Origin: Spizellomyces sp. 'palustris'
Lineage: Eukaryota > Chytridiomycota > Chytridiomycetes > Spizellomycetales > Spizellomycetaceae
Assembly: GCA_006535965.1 (NCBI GenBank)
Contig: QEAR01000002.1
Location: 661,193 to 725,192 of the forward strand
Reading direction: 5' to 3'
Length of the DNA: 64,000 bases
Shown: positions 1-10,458 of the stretch, in pieces
Layout of the letters: each line of letters opens with the position of its first letter
Numbering within the stretch: position 1 is the first letter of the stretch
Program-made: the position numbers and the translations under genes
The notes under the pieces: generated by a model
Database searches by the model: none
Seen by the model: the letters and a program-made list of their open reading frames with translations, nothing else
Told to the model about the DNA's origin: nothing

Positions 1-1258
1 GGGTTGTCGAAATTCGTGATCTCGCCCCATTTTGCGGCGACGGACGCAGGAGTGAAGGTGGAGTCGGCCTTGAAGACGGCTCCAGCAGACCGCTCCCATC
101 GAAGCTTGGACACGAACCCGGCACCAACTTCGAAGATCGAGCCAGTTTCCTCGGTAGACTCATGACACAAGTAAGCCACGAGAGGTACGACAAAGTCAGG
201 CTTGAGGGCAGCAAGGATTTCGGGAGGCATGACAGTTTCCGTCATCCTCGATGCTGCAAGAGGTGCAATGGTGTTGACTCGGATGTTTTTCTTTTCGCCC
301 TCCCGCGCCAATGTGTTGGAGAATCCGAAAAGCGCCAATTTCGCTACATCCAGACTAATAAGTGGCCTGTTAAACAACGATAATACAACACACTTGCGTA
401 CCCGCAGCGTAGTTAGCTTGACCAAAGTTACCGTAAATACCGGCAGCGGAAGCTGTGTTGATGATCCTAAAACAAAGATCAGTCTCCTGCTTTCATCCAG
501 GCAAAGTCATGAACATACCGGCCAAAGCCTTGCTTCTGCATGTGGGGCCATGCAGCCTTGGCGACCTTGTATGATCCACGCACGTGGACACGGTGGACAA
601 GGTCCCAGTCTGCATCCGTCATACGAGCAAAGGATTTGTCACGCAAGATACTGTAGACGCATCTTTTAGTCGATCACGAGTCCACGGACGTCACAGGCCG
701 AAACACTTACCCAGCATTGTTTATGATGATATCAACACGTCCAAACGCATTTAATGCCGTCTCCACAATCTTGTCACCATCCTCAACAGAGTCGTAGTTG
801 CCGACTGCCTTCCCACCGGCAGCTTTAATTTCGTTCACAACAACGTCGGCGGCCTAATAACGCAAATTTAGCACGCCAACTTTTGACGTTTTCTACATGT
901 TTCAGGCACCAACCTTGTGGTCACCACCCTCGTCTCCAGTCCGGCTTGAGCCAAGATCGTTCACAACAACGGAGGCACCTACGGCAAGCTTAGATCAGCA
1001 AGTTGGCACAACAAGAATGTTAAAAATACTGGGGAACAAACCTCGGGACGCAAAAAAGGTTGCGTAAGCCTATATGTGAGGGGAAAGCTACGTGAGTATG
1101 CCACACAAAGTATCTTATGGCATTGTGCAAATGACCTTGCCGAGACCTAGAAAAGACCTGTGAACATGGTTTGAAAGGGACACACTAAGCAACTTTCACA
1201 CACCTCCTCCAGCACCGGTGACAATAACAACACGGTCGTCGAAGCGTAGTTCAGACAT
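1..1258 (-). CDS. FOX2: Peroxisomal multifunctional beta-oxidation enzyme (MFE-2), N-terminal SDR domain, partial
   Basis: In fungi this enzyme carries out the hydratase and 3-hydroxyacyl-CoA dehydrogenase steps of peroxisomal fatty-acid beta-oxidation. The first about 280 residues are present and the gene runs off the left edge. Visible features are the nucleotide-binding motif TGAGGGLGKAYA, NNAG near residue 98, the catalytic Ser near 151 and YAAAK (Tyr164/Lys168). Coding exons, read leftwards, are 1204-1258, 1136-1146, 1042-1069, 914-978, 711-853, 519-650, 402-466 and 1-343. All phases close. The second exon is only 11 nt and supplies the GLGK part of the cofactor loop. The start [15 protein letters not shown] is the usual family start. 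A single-domain SDR cannot be excluded because the 3' end is missing, but the sequence style is that of FOX2. Confidence 0.88.
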
Positions 1259-1548
1259 GTTGGTAAATGTAGTTGATGAGATGCGGCGGATGAGACCAGC
1301 AAGATGTGTCCTTTGATCAAAGTTCAACTCAACTTCGGATCAGAACGGGATTCCGGAGACGCCGCGTGATCCATAAAATGGGTTGATTTGAAAAGCCGGT
1401 TAGATCCACAAATCACACGTGAAGAGTTGTCGCGTGACCAACAAGAACAAATTTAGATAGTTTTAGATAGTTTTAGATGGGGTAATGCGCAGGCAACAAG
1501 ATATCTACAAGGCAAATGGGTTCATGCAACAAGATATCTACAAGATGC

Positions 1549-2442
1549 CTACTCTACCGTCAGTTTTCCATCAACAGGTCTAATCACAACAGCATCCTTT
1601 TCACCAACAAAGGCCGCCAAGTCCGCCAGCCATCGCTCGGCTTCCCCCCCAAATCCAATCAGAGCTATGATGAGGCGTAGTGAGGGACTACTGATTTTGA
1701 TTTGCTGGGTGAGGTACACGACGCACCCAGACGATGAGGAAGGTGCAGGGGATGTGATCTCGATCGTCCATGTTGATGTCATGGAGCTCAAATAGTCAGA
1801 CATGGGCCATCGCGCATCGCTTGGTAACGGTTCATGCAAGCGGACTTGCAGCGAGCTCTTTTCCTGGTAATTTTTTATGTTTTTGTAAATCAACTTGACA
1901 GCTTGAGCAAGAACAGGAATCAAAGACGGCCACACCTCCTCGATGACTGTGGTCATTGTTTTTCTTCCCCATTTGCCCACCTCTATCCATCTTGACAATG
2001 CTTTCCTTTCCATTATTTCTCCATCTGGCCTGTCCGCCCCATCCTCCTTCAAAGGTTCTGAAGTCCTTACAATATCTCGCCGCCACTCTGAGTACTTTGC
2101 CCAGTCAGTGAGACAATTCCACACTACCGCAGGAGGCTGACTTGTCAGCTCTGTGGCACGCACAACCACAAACTCATCCTTCATAATTCTTCCAGCTGCA
2201 TAGAAGAACAGGACAATATCGCCCGCAAGGATAACCAACATGGTGGGAACCAGCCAATACAAATGGCGTGTGGCAAATGCGGCTGCTGATAGAATCAAAG
2301 AGGTGGATGGGTCGTCGTCCAACATATCTTCCCCAAACAGCTCGTTGTCTTCATCATCGTCATCTCCGACAGAACACTGTACCGTCGTCGCAAGAACCAA
2401 CCCACAAGCCAAAATCCCCAGGTAGCGAGCACAAATGCCCAT
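1549..2442 (-). CDS. Membrane-anchored SRPBCC/START-like protein, unrecognised
   Basis: This single-exon gene encodes 297 residues from the chosen ATG. The N-terminus looks like a cleavable signal peptide (hydrophobic core then VQCSVG), followed by an acidic Asp/Glu stretch. A strong transmembrane segment follows (HLYWLVPTMLVILAGDIVLF). The next about 200 residues (pattern VVWNCLTDWAKYSEWRRDI) resemble the ligand-binding SRPBCC/polyketide-cyclase-like fold. The frame is open upstream to position 2577, but that would leave only 6 bases to the divergent HAD phosphatase start at 2584. Starting at 2442 gives both a signal peptide and a 141-base shared promoter. A role in lipid binding at the secretory membrane is inference only. 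Confidence 0.6.
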   Translation of the reverse strand: MGICARYLGILACGLVLATTVQCSVGDDDDEDNELFGEDMLDDDPSTSLILSAAAFATRHLYWLVPTMLVILAGDIVLFFYAAGRIMKDEFVVVRATELTSQPPAVVWNCLTDWAKYSEWRRDIVRTSEPLKEDGADRPDGEIMERKALSRWIEVGKWGRKTMTTVIEEVWPSLIPVLAQAVKLIYKNIKNYQEKSSLQVRLHEPLPSDARWPMSDYLSSMTSTWTIEITSPAPSSSSGCVVYLTQQIKISSPSLRLIIALIGFGGEAERWLADLAAFVGEKDAVVIRPVDGKLTVE

Positions 2443-2583
2443 GTTTACGTGGTGGATGTAAACTGTGAGCTCAAAGATCGAAGATTCCAAAAACGTGACT
2501 CCTGACTTCACCGATGACACAATCAGACCTTTTTGACTCTGACCTAATTCCATCAACCTCTCGGCAATTCTTTGCAATAAAAC

Positions 2584-3552
2584 ATGGACAGTACTAGTAT
2601 AAACCCAGACGATATCAAATTGATCGTTTCCGACGTGGACGGGACACTTTTGAACTCACACCACCGCCTCCATCCTCGTACACGATCTGCCATTCTTCAC
2701 CTTCGAAAGACACGGCCAGATCTTCCTTTCATTATTGCAACGGGTAAACCGTACGCAGCGCTCGCAGAAGTACGGGAAGAACTGAACCTATCAGATTTCC
2801 CTTGTATTCACCTAAATGGCTGTATGGTTTATGGTCCCGGGGGCTCCATGATGCGACAAGACGCACTAGATTCCACAGTTGTTCTTCAGATGGTGGACAT
2901 GTTACGCCCTATGAACAAGTCCACTTATCTTTATGTGCAAGATGAAGTGTTTGAGGTAATTAAAGATCCGGTGGGGAGGAACGGAAAGGCTTGGCTCGAT
3001 GTACTTCGAGGATTTGGAGAGGATGTAAAGCCTGCGCCTGATGGGATCTTAGATCATGTCCGGGAAGGGCAGGTCAAGGTGCAAAAAGTGGTTGTGCTTG
3101 CGGATGAGAAAGATGTACCAGGTAGGTCCTACAGTCTGACATGATTGTACACTTCTGTTCAATGTCCTCATTGACACGTATTTTGGAAATCTGTAGATAT
3201 CCGCAAGAAACTTTCTGCATTTCCACCTGATGCCTGCTCACAGACCAGCGCCCTCTCCTACGCCATTGAACTGATTTGCAGTACATCGTCAAAAGAGTTG
3301 GCCTTACAAACATTGATAGATTCGTTAGATGTCACCCCTCAGAATGTTCTGGCTTTTGGCGATGGTGAGAACGATGCTGGCATGTTAGCTTTGGCGGGAC
3401 ATGGAGTAGCTATGGCCAATGCTATGCACATGGCGAAAAAGAGAGCCAAATACACAACTGGAACTAATGATGACGGTGGGGTAGGAATGTTTCTAGAGGA
3501 GGTTTTTAACATAGAGCCTGTAACTGATTCTCGTAACCCAACCTTGAATTAA
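2584..3552 (+). CDS. HAD-superfamily Cof-type phosphatase
   Basis: This is a 297-residue cytosolic sugar- or nucleotide-phosphate phosphatase of the Cof/YidA type (HAD class IIB). Motif I is DVDGT, with the nucleophile Asp17 and general acid Asp19. ATGKP is the region of motif II. A Lys near 212 fits motif III, and GDGENDAGML (Asp235/Asp239) is the metal-binding motif IV. There are two exons, 2584-3121 and 3197-3552, joined in phase. The gene is head to head with the preceding membrane protein. Stop and AATAAA-like sequence are adjacent at the 3' end. The substrate cannot be told from sequence. Confidence 0.87.
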
Positions 3553-4130
3553 ATAAAGTAAAGCACTGGATAAAAGCAGCTCAAAAGGCTCTTCAAAACC
3601 CGTCGATATATTCGAGGAAGACTTTCGTCCGTCACAGTTGGCCCCATTTGCCAATTGCGGCTACATTACGGCACGTGATATTTCGGACTGGCGACCCCAT
3701 TTTTGCAAAGTCAATTGGCAATCGACGAATCGTCCTCTAACCTACACCGAAACGTCAACGTCAACGTCGACTTTGGTACGTATGAATGATTATTGAGGAG
3801 GACGGATGACGGAGGATACATGACGATGAGTGGAACGAATTGTTGGATGGATGGGAGAGACGGATGGATGGATGGATGGGCGTGGAGTGGAATGGGACGG
3901 TGCGCGGCATGTCATGCGCGAGGAATGGCAAAAGGCAGGCATGGACGATGCTCAACGAGAATGCCGAACAGGTTGTCTGGGCTTTGTGGGTTGGTCAGAG
4001 GAACGATTGTGAGAGACGAGCGGAATAGTTGAGATATGGAGAGTTTGTGGGGAGCTTTGGCATGGATGCTGAACATCTCCCATTCCCTTTCCTGACATTT
4101 GCAGGCCGGAAACCCCGATAGTCATACACC
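3553..4130. other. Intergenic region upstream of RPL9 with a short tetranucleotide repeat
   Basis: No gene was found. The stretch holds a degenerate GGAT/GGATGGAT array at about 3842-3880, three tandem CGTCAA units near 3750-3770, and presumably the RPL9 promoter. Open frames here are low-complexity products of the repeat. Confidence 0.5.
3842..3880. repeat. (GGAT)n simple repeat
   Basis: GGAT units are repeated with one GGGAGAGAC interruption. This is an ordinary microsatellite-like tract in the RPL9 upstream region. Confidence 0.7.
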
Positions 4131-4970
4131 ATGAGGTCCATCATTCAGGAAAATGACATCTCCATCCCCGAGGGTGGTAAGTAATTGGCGATTCATTTGA
4201 TCGTAGCGTTGGAATTCGTCTCGTGACGCAAATGGATTCCAGTGACGGTTAACGTCAAGGCCCGACTTGTCCGCGTGAAGGGCCCCCGCGGTCAGCTCGT
4301 CAAGGACTTCAAGCACGTCAACATGGAAATCCTCCACCTCTCCAAGACGAAGCTGAAGATCAAGGTGTGGCACGGTGGCCGTAAGCACAATGCGTGCATT
4401 CGTACCATCTCTTCCCACATCGAGAACATGATCACCGGTGTGACCAAGGTGCGTGGGCGACCGGAAATGATCTGACACTATCGCGCTCTACGGGTGACTG
4501 AGATTCTGTTGACACCTTAGGGCTTCGAGTACAAGATGCGTTTTGTGTATGCTCACTTTCCCATCAACGTCAACGTCATCAGCGATGGTGCCGAGGTGGA
4601 AATCCGTAACTTCTTGGGAGAGAAGCAGATCCGCCGCATTAAGATGCTTGGTGGTGTGAAGATCGACCACTCCACCGTCCAGAAGGATGAGATCATCCTT
4701 ACTGGTAACGACATTGACAACGTTTCCCAGTCCGGTATGCATCGACTCCTGAAGACGGGCGTTTTATTGAGATAATGAGCACATGACTGACGACGATCCT
4801 CTCACTTAGCCGCCTCCATTCAGCAGTCCACCACCGTACGGAACAAGGATATCCGTAAGTTCTTGGACGGTATCTACGTTTCGGAGAAGGTGCGTTTTAC
4901 TTGATCATTACCTCTGTTGGCGCTGTAGTTAACCGCACGCCTTTTACAGGGTCTCTTGGTCAAGGATTAA
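4131..4970 (+). CDS. RPL9: 60S ribosomal protein L9 (uL6)
   Basis: This is a 188-residue structural protein of the large ribosomal subunit. It is recognised from the start [15 protein letters not shown], the VKGPRG motif and the uL6 body ([21 protein letters not shown]), ending GLLVKD. Five exons, 4131-4176, 4243-4448, 4521-4734, 4810-4889 and 4950-4970, join with exact phase. The last exon is only 21 nt. Several introns in a short ribosomal gene are typical of intron-rich early-diverging fungi. Confidence 0.96.
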
Positions 4971-5249
4971 ATGTATATGGGTTGGGAGTAGGTCGCATTG
5001 TACACACGGGATTCGACTTGTCTCAGCTTGTATTGGAACTGGGCCGCGATGGTTGTGGATTGGCGGTACTGTTTAATATATTGTTGAATGAAAGCAAGAC
5101 GATGCCCAATTGATCAACTGTGAGACAGTTAATGGTCTCAACTGGTATTATTCACTACGTACTAATTTGCAGCCACAGTTGACACCAGCATGCCTTAACC
5201 AATCATTCTACTAATGTCTCCTACTAATAACCCAAATGCCTAAGCAAAG

Positions 5250-6389
5250 CTATACAATATCTTCTCGGCTGTTGCTTGACTGTGTGGTTAGGTATGTTAC
5301 CACATCTTTATGGCCATTGATTCTAGCTAACCGCATAGCCTCTCCGCCATTGGCCCAAATATCCGCACCAGCACTTTCGCATAAATATATGACGTTGGAC
5401 AGTCTACCTTCCTTTGCGGCAACCGCCAGTGCAAGGCCAGCCTGGTATCGAACATCTGCACCGGCTTCAACTAGGGTTGCGCACACCGCCACATTGTCAG
5501 CCGCCGCTGCGACGACCAATGCTGATTCGTGTGTTTCCCGGAAAATGGTATTTGGACACAGTCCGCCTTTTTTAAGAAGGAATTCCACAACGTGGGGATG
5601 ACCAGACTGGATGCCACTATACAAGACGACATTATCTTGTGCGCGCAAATCGAGTCCGTGCTTCATCAGAAGGGACAGAGTAGGGACATTTCCGAGGGTT
5701 GCGGCGCGAGCTCCAGCCGCACACATTACCCTGTTCCGTCCATGTGTTATATTGCTTGCAAGGTAGGAGATGACTTCAGAATTTCCGTACTCGACAGCTC
5801 GCATCAAGATGAATGAGGTCACAATGGCTCTCTCCTCTTCTACCAAATATCTGATGACCGGAATGTGGGATAATCCAGCCCGAAAGCCTTGTTCCAATAC
5901 AATCGGGTACGTGAGCCGCACTTGGCGAGGGGAAACACTTTGTTGCCCGCCATGTGCAAAGGCATCCTCACAACCATCACGAGCATCCTCACCATCCCAC
6001 TTCCAACTGCACACACGCTGACCTAACGCTAATAATTCAGCCACAAGGTCCACTCTCCCAGCCCAAGCAGCCACAACAACCGCATCCCTGAGAGCTGGAA
6101 GCGAAGCGTCAATTTCTCTGCATCTGTTCAGTAATATGCGGATCACTTCAGGAGTACAGATATGCCAATGTGAGCATTCTGCTAGGAAGGAACCGCAAGC
6201 TGGTTCCTGATAATGCCGAGCAAAGAGGAATGATGCTCGAGCAGCTGATGAAAAAGCAAGAGCATTGTAACAGGAGCGTGAAACTGTGACCAGCGCTGAG
6301 TTGGCAGAAAACAAGAGTATGAGTTCAAGGAGAGGAGTGGGGAGGTCGTGTAGGTTAGGTCTATGGACTGAGCTGGTTAATGTAGGCAT
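5250..6389 (-). CDS. F-box-like ankyrin-repeat protein
   Basis: This is an uninterrupted 379-residue protein. The first 50 residues (LHDLPTPLLELILLFSANSALVTVSR) resemble a short F-box. From about residue 80 there are repeated helical units with ankyrin signatures, such as GRVDLVAELLALG, GHPHVVEFLLKKGG, ADNVAVCATLVEAGADV and GHKDVVTYL. Such F-box/ankyrin proteins often serve as substrate receptors of SCF ubiquitin ligases. SKP1 is encoded elsewhere in this window, but a direct partnership is inference. Lack of introns is notable beside intron-rich neighbours and is common in expanded ankyrin families. The 3' end is convergent with RPL9. Confidence 0.75.
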   Translation of the reverse strand: MPTLTSSVHRPNLHDLPTPLLELILLFSANSALVTVSRSCYNALAFSSAARASFLFARHYQEPACGSFLAECSHWHICTPEVIRILLNRCREIDASLPALRDAVVVAAWAGRVDLVAELLALGQRVCSWKWDGEDARDGCEDAFAHGGQQSVSPRQVRLTYPIVLEQGFRAGLSHIPVIRYLVEEERAIVTSFILMRAVEYGNSEVISYLASNITHGRNRVMCAAGARAATLGNVPTLSLLMKHGLDLRAQDNVVLYSGIQSGHPHVVEFLLKKGGLCPNTIFRETHESALVVAAAADNVAVCATLVEAGADVRYQAGLALAVAAKEGRLSNVIYLCESAGADIWANGGEAMRLARINGHKDVVTYLTTQSSNSREDIV

Positions 6390-6611
6390 TGGCGTTGGAC
6401 CATGGAGAGTCGGGGACTGGAGAGTCTGCTCACTTCTCTTTGGCTTGAGCGATTACGTGATACCAATCGAACACGTGTCCCGATCTGGGTTACGATAACG
6501 TTGACGGGTGATCGCCAGAAATTAAAAGAGACCTCATCATTCAAAAAGTTCGCAGGAATATAAAATGAAGTGATGCGTAAAATTGCCATGCTATGCTATG
6601 TACTATATCTA

Positions 6612-8643
6612 TCATGCTGCATCTTTGTCCGCCTTTTTCGTATCGTCGCCATTGCGGTCTTTCTTGAGCTTATCAAATGCTGCCCTAAAGAATCCCTTTC
6701 CTGTCTCCTCCTTGCCTGGATTTTTGTCTTCCTCTGTAGAATCCTTTGGTCCAGGGTTCGATGATCCAGGATTTCCTTCCTTACCAGTGCCGTCGACGCC
6801 AAACGCGTCCTCCAACAGCTTTCTTTGTTTATCAGTCAAAGTCTTTGGCAAAGCCACGTTCAGGGTGACCCATTGGTCTCCCCGCTCATCGCCCATTCGG
6901 TCAATCTTTCGCACCCCTCGCCGTCGGAGGCGCTTCTTTTCCATCGGCTGTGTACCTGGTGGTACTTGGAGCTCTACTTCCCCGTCGATGGTTGGTATCC
7001 GAATCGTCCCTCCCAAAAGAGCCTTCTCAAGAGGTACGTCAGCATTTACAAGCACGTCCGCACCGTCACGTTTAAATGTTGGATGGCTTTGCACCTATAT
7101 AATGCATGCAAAAATTAGATCAAACATAAAATCATGGCACCGGGGACCAGGTACGTACATTCAACCGCACATAGAGATCTCCTTCTGGACCGTCACCTTC
7201 CAGCGGGGCATTTCCTTGACGCGGCAGCCGCAATTCCAACCCGTCGTATACTCCTGGTGGGACTTTAACTTCTACCGTTCGTTTCTCTTTAACACGACCA
7301 ACACCATCGCAAGTGCTACATTTCGCGTCCGCAGGAATGCGCACACCCGTTCCGCCGCACGCCTGACATGTTGACGCCATATGAAATCCTCCTCGAACAA
7401 ACGAGACCTTTTTGTAGCGGAATTATGAGCGTCAGCTGTTAGCACACACATATCGATATATGAAGAACATAGTACCTGGCCAGCACCTCCACAGACGTTA
7501 CACCGCTGTGGCTTGTGCCCTGCCTTCATTCCAGATCCAGTACAGGGTTTGCACTTTACGATGCTCGTAAATGTTATCGGTTTCGTTGTCCCCTTGGCCG
7601 CATCCATGAAAGAAACATTCATGGAGGTTTTGATATTTCGGCCCACCGCATCAAAGCCACCGCGACCTCCCATTCCTCCCATGCCAGGCATACCGCCAAA
7701 TCCACCAGTGAATAGCTGCTCAAAGATGTCTTGCGCATTTCCGTGAAAGCTGCCGCCGCCACCAAACGGACCACTTCCAGCACCATTTCCGAATCCATTG
7801 AAACCGCCAAAACCGCCGCCAAAGCCACCAGCCCCCGTGGGTCCTTCGCCGCCTAAGCAAAGAAAGTTACAGTCATTAAAACTACCCAATTCCATCTGCT
7901 GGCCATCGGGACATTACCTGTGAAGGCAGAATGGCCGAATTGGTCATAATTAGCTCGTTTCTGATCATCAGATAGGATCTAGAGCAAAATAAATCAATCA
8001 AAGCGATCATTCTGATGAGAGGCATTAAGTGACACATACATCGTACGCTTCTTGTATTTCGATAAACTTATCCTTTGCGTTCGGATCTTTGCTCGTGTCA
8101 GGATGATAATCGCGCGCAAGCTACACAGTGAAAGGTAAATCGCCGTAAACCCGAAAAAATCATGAGATCTGACTATACGGACCTTGTAATATGCTTTTTT
8201 GATCTCATTCGCTGAGGCGTCTCTGTTGACTCCTAGAACCTGATAGGCGTCACGCTTCGGAGCCGAAGACGACGCTAAAATACGGAGCAGGTTAAGCAAT
8301 ATTCCATCATCGAATGCCACAGACGTGAGACGTACGTGTTGAATGGAATTCTCGCTGTCATGTAGGGCATTTTGCTTGAGTTGACAAGTTTGACAAAGAG
8401 CAAACGTTAACATACCCAACCTACCTTTGTACTTGAACCAAGCCCTTCGAAACCTCCCTTACATGGATGGCTGCAGTTACGAAGACTCCCAGATTGTCGT
8501 ACTTGGCGTCCGTACTCCCGCTGCCGAACAGAGCTGATGCATCGCGCTTTTGCAACAAACGGTCGCCCTGCAACGTTCAGGCAAGTAGAAATTCGAAGAA
8601 GGACTTTATTTACATGAACTGTAGCTGTCGATGTGCAAGTCAT
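6612..8643 (-). CDS. MDJ1: Mitochondrial DnaJ co-chaperone (Mdj1-like)
   Basis: This 526-residue type I J-protein stimulates mitochondrial Hsp70 in matrix protein folding. Order of parts: Arg-rich presequence ending REFHSTP, J domain near 88-150 with HPD at 116-118, Gly/Phe-rich linker, four CxxCxGxG zinc motifs, and the C-terminal substrate-binding domain with VPPGTQ and RLRRRGVRK. Its charged Lys/Asp/Glu tail is unusual. Eight exons read leftwards: 8425-8643, 8336-8354, 8183-8274, 8040-8120, 7918-7978, 7476-7852, 7159-7407 and 6612-7094. The 19-nt second exon is needed to keep the frame and supplies the FHST motif. HEP1, another mtHsp70 partner, is also in this window. Confidence 0.92.
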
Positions 8644-9210
8644 ATTTGAATGGAACCCCAGTGTCCGCCTATGCTATGGTTGATGCTCAGCGTTTGGTGA
8701 TCTCGTAAAGTTGCACACTTCGAACTTTCAAAGTTCCGACCTTGTTGCTATGACACCTAGAACCTTCACGAAACGCGAACACGTTTTTGTATTAGGTAAG
8801 CCATTCGGAGCAAATGCTGTTGAGTTTGTTCGAATGCCTGTGGGTCCTACAACAGAATTCCTGTTAGTAACTAGCGTACAAACCTGATATTGCTCACGGG
8901 CCAGTTTGAGTCCATAATTTTGAGCAATGTTGATTTCAGTCAAATGTGCGTAAATTTTATGGAATATTCTGCAACCATTTACCAGAATAGAATATTGTTT
9001 GGGTTAGACGCCAGTTCGCTCGGTGACCATCCGCGGTTGCCTTTCTTCCGAGCATCACGCTCTACAAGCGGAGTGTCGCTGCGGATTTTAACCCAATCAG
9101 TGCAGTCAAGACGTTATGCTGTTGAGAGCGACATAGATGGAGAGAGACCGTCACGGAATCATAAAGAGGTACCGCGCCTCGTCGCTGTCCACAATGAACT
9201 GGAAGACTAG
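8644..9210. other. Uncertain region, possible 5' exons of a plus-strand gene
   Basis: A plus-strand frame is open over 8890-9210 (it includes FRASRSTSGVSLRILTQSVQSRR, which could be a mitochondrial-type Arg/Ser-rich leader). It could join the next block through an intron 9113-9210, which fits the phase. No start codon or homology is convincing. Confidence 0.25.
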
Positions 9211-9805
9211 ACGTATTAGAAAGCACTCCTAAAAACGAGGAAATGATTCTCGAAACCATAGTTTTGCCTCTCAATCGAATCCATATTATCCGATCAGCCT
9301 TAGAAGAACTAAGTCATGAGAGTCATCCAGATGACTTTGTAGATGTCATCGAGGTACTTGGTAAGGTTGAGATTATCCTAGAAGAAGTCGAGGGGTTAAG
9401 AAAAGAATTGCCAGGTATGTGACAAATCAGTTATTTGCCAGATTGTTACCAGCCTATATGTTAACATCAAATTTCTTGGTCTCCATTGGTATCCCTAGTT
9501 TGCTTCAACCTGGTAAGAGGATACGTGCAAGGATCTGACAAAGCGGACGAAGTTGGTCATGATGCAATCATCAAGCGTATCGGAGCTAGGCGTCTTGGCA
9601 TCTCGTGTGGTCTGGAGCTTGGAGAGTCGGTGACAAAGCGATGGGCAAAGATTCTTGTAGTCGAGAACGGTTCGATCAAGCTGTGTGTGCCGACCAAACT
9701 TCCTTTAGCAATTACTCCCAATACGTCACGGTCACGGTTTCCACGGTTAAGAAGATAACAGCTTAGGAGGACTTCAAACTGGGGCAGGAGACTGACATGT
9801 TAGAA
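9211..9805 (+). CDS. Hypothetical multi-exon gene running into an assembly gap
   Basis: I do not recognise the product. Two blocks look coding. Block 9211-9414 reads VLESTPKNEEMILETIVLP and continues as an acidic helical segment to KELPG. Block 9499-9758 contains DEVGHDAIIKRIGARRLG and KILVVENGSIKLCVP. They join in phase across a normal intron (gtatgt...ctag). The second block can stop at 9756-9758. Alternatively it can splice on to 9767-9805, 13 open codons (EDFKLGQETDMLE after the first Glu) that run exactly to the N gap. The 5' end is unresolved. The whole call is tentative. Confidence 0.35.
9746..9805 (+). repeat. Left arm of inverted repeat flanking the gap
   Basis: The reverse complement of this 60-base arm matches 9831-9890 at 55 of 60 positions (differences at 5 scattered sites). 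Similarity fades beyond the arm. Confidence 0.9.
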
Positions 9806-9830
9806 NNNNNNNNNNNNNNNNNNNNNNNNN
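9806..9830. other. Assembly gap (25 N)
   Basis: Exactly 25 N bases lie at the centre of the inverted repeat. This looks like a fixed-size placeholder joining two contig ends. Confidence 0.97.
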
Positions 9831-9890
9831 TTCTAACATGTCAGTCTCCTGCTCCAGTTTGACGTCCTCTTAAACTGTTATCTTCTTACC
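9831..9890 (-). repeat. Right arm of inverted repeat flanking the gap
   Basis: This is the inverted partner of 9746-9805. On the minus strand bases 9831-9869 read as the same 13-codon peptide as the left arm, with two substitutions (Phe to Val, Gly to Glu). Confidence 0.9.
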
Positions 9891-10458
9891 GGTGGAGAAT
9901 TTCTCCTCCCGATCAGTGGCTTTTGTCGCCGTGGTCTTCAGTTAGTACGTTTGTGAACGGTCGAATCGATATTTCTGCGGAAGGAGATTGTGGGTTTGCT
10001 CCCATTGTTTTTTCCAGCGGAAAAGGGTTCGACGATTAACTTTGAATGCGCACACTTTGGAAGCTGTTGAGTTTCTTAGAGCACGAACGGCAGATATACG
10101 AGTCTCCAAGCTTCTATGTTTGTTGCGAGTGTGCTGAACAAGCTCTTGCGAAAGTGAGCTGTATTCGACCCTGGTTAACGGTTTACTCGCATTTGAAAAC
10201 CGTTAAATACCTAGCCTACTAGTGAACATTATCCGTGTCCTGCACATTATGCACGGCGTGTATAACATGGATCTCCCTCATCTGTCCCGTGGGCTCGTCG
10301 ATTTAGGGCTTAGCTTTCGGATGAATGTTGGACATTTCGAATTAACTTGGAATATTTACTAGCAAGATATTGATTGAAAAACTTTTTTACATGACGTTAA
10401 AAAGCAAATACAAATAAGCAATGAAAATACTCGAATGCCATCCGCTATCATCATTGAA
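9891..10458. other. Region without a confident gene
   Basis: A short plus-strand open stretch near 10018-10135 (RKRVRRLTLNAHTLEAVEFL) follows a polypyrimidine-CAG acceptor-like site. It stops soon after. It may be a gene remnant or part of the duplicated sequence around the gap. Nothing else is visible. Confidence 0.3.

Noticed and set aside
6583-7374. 263-codon plus-strand frame
   Set aside because: Antisense of MDJ1 coding exons and crosses their introns.
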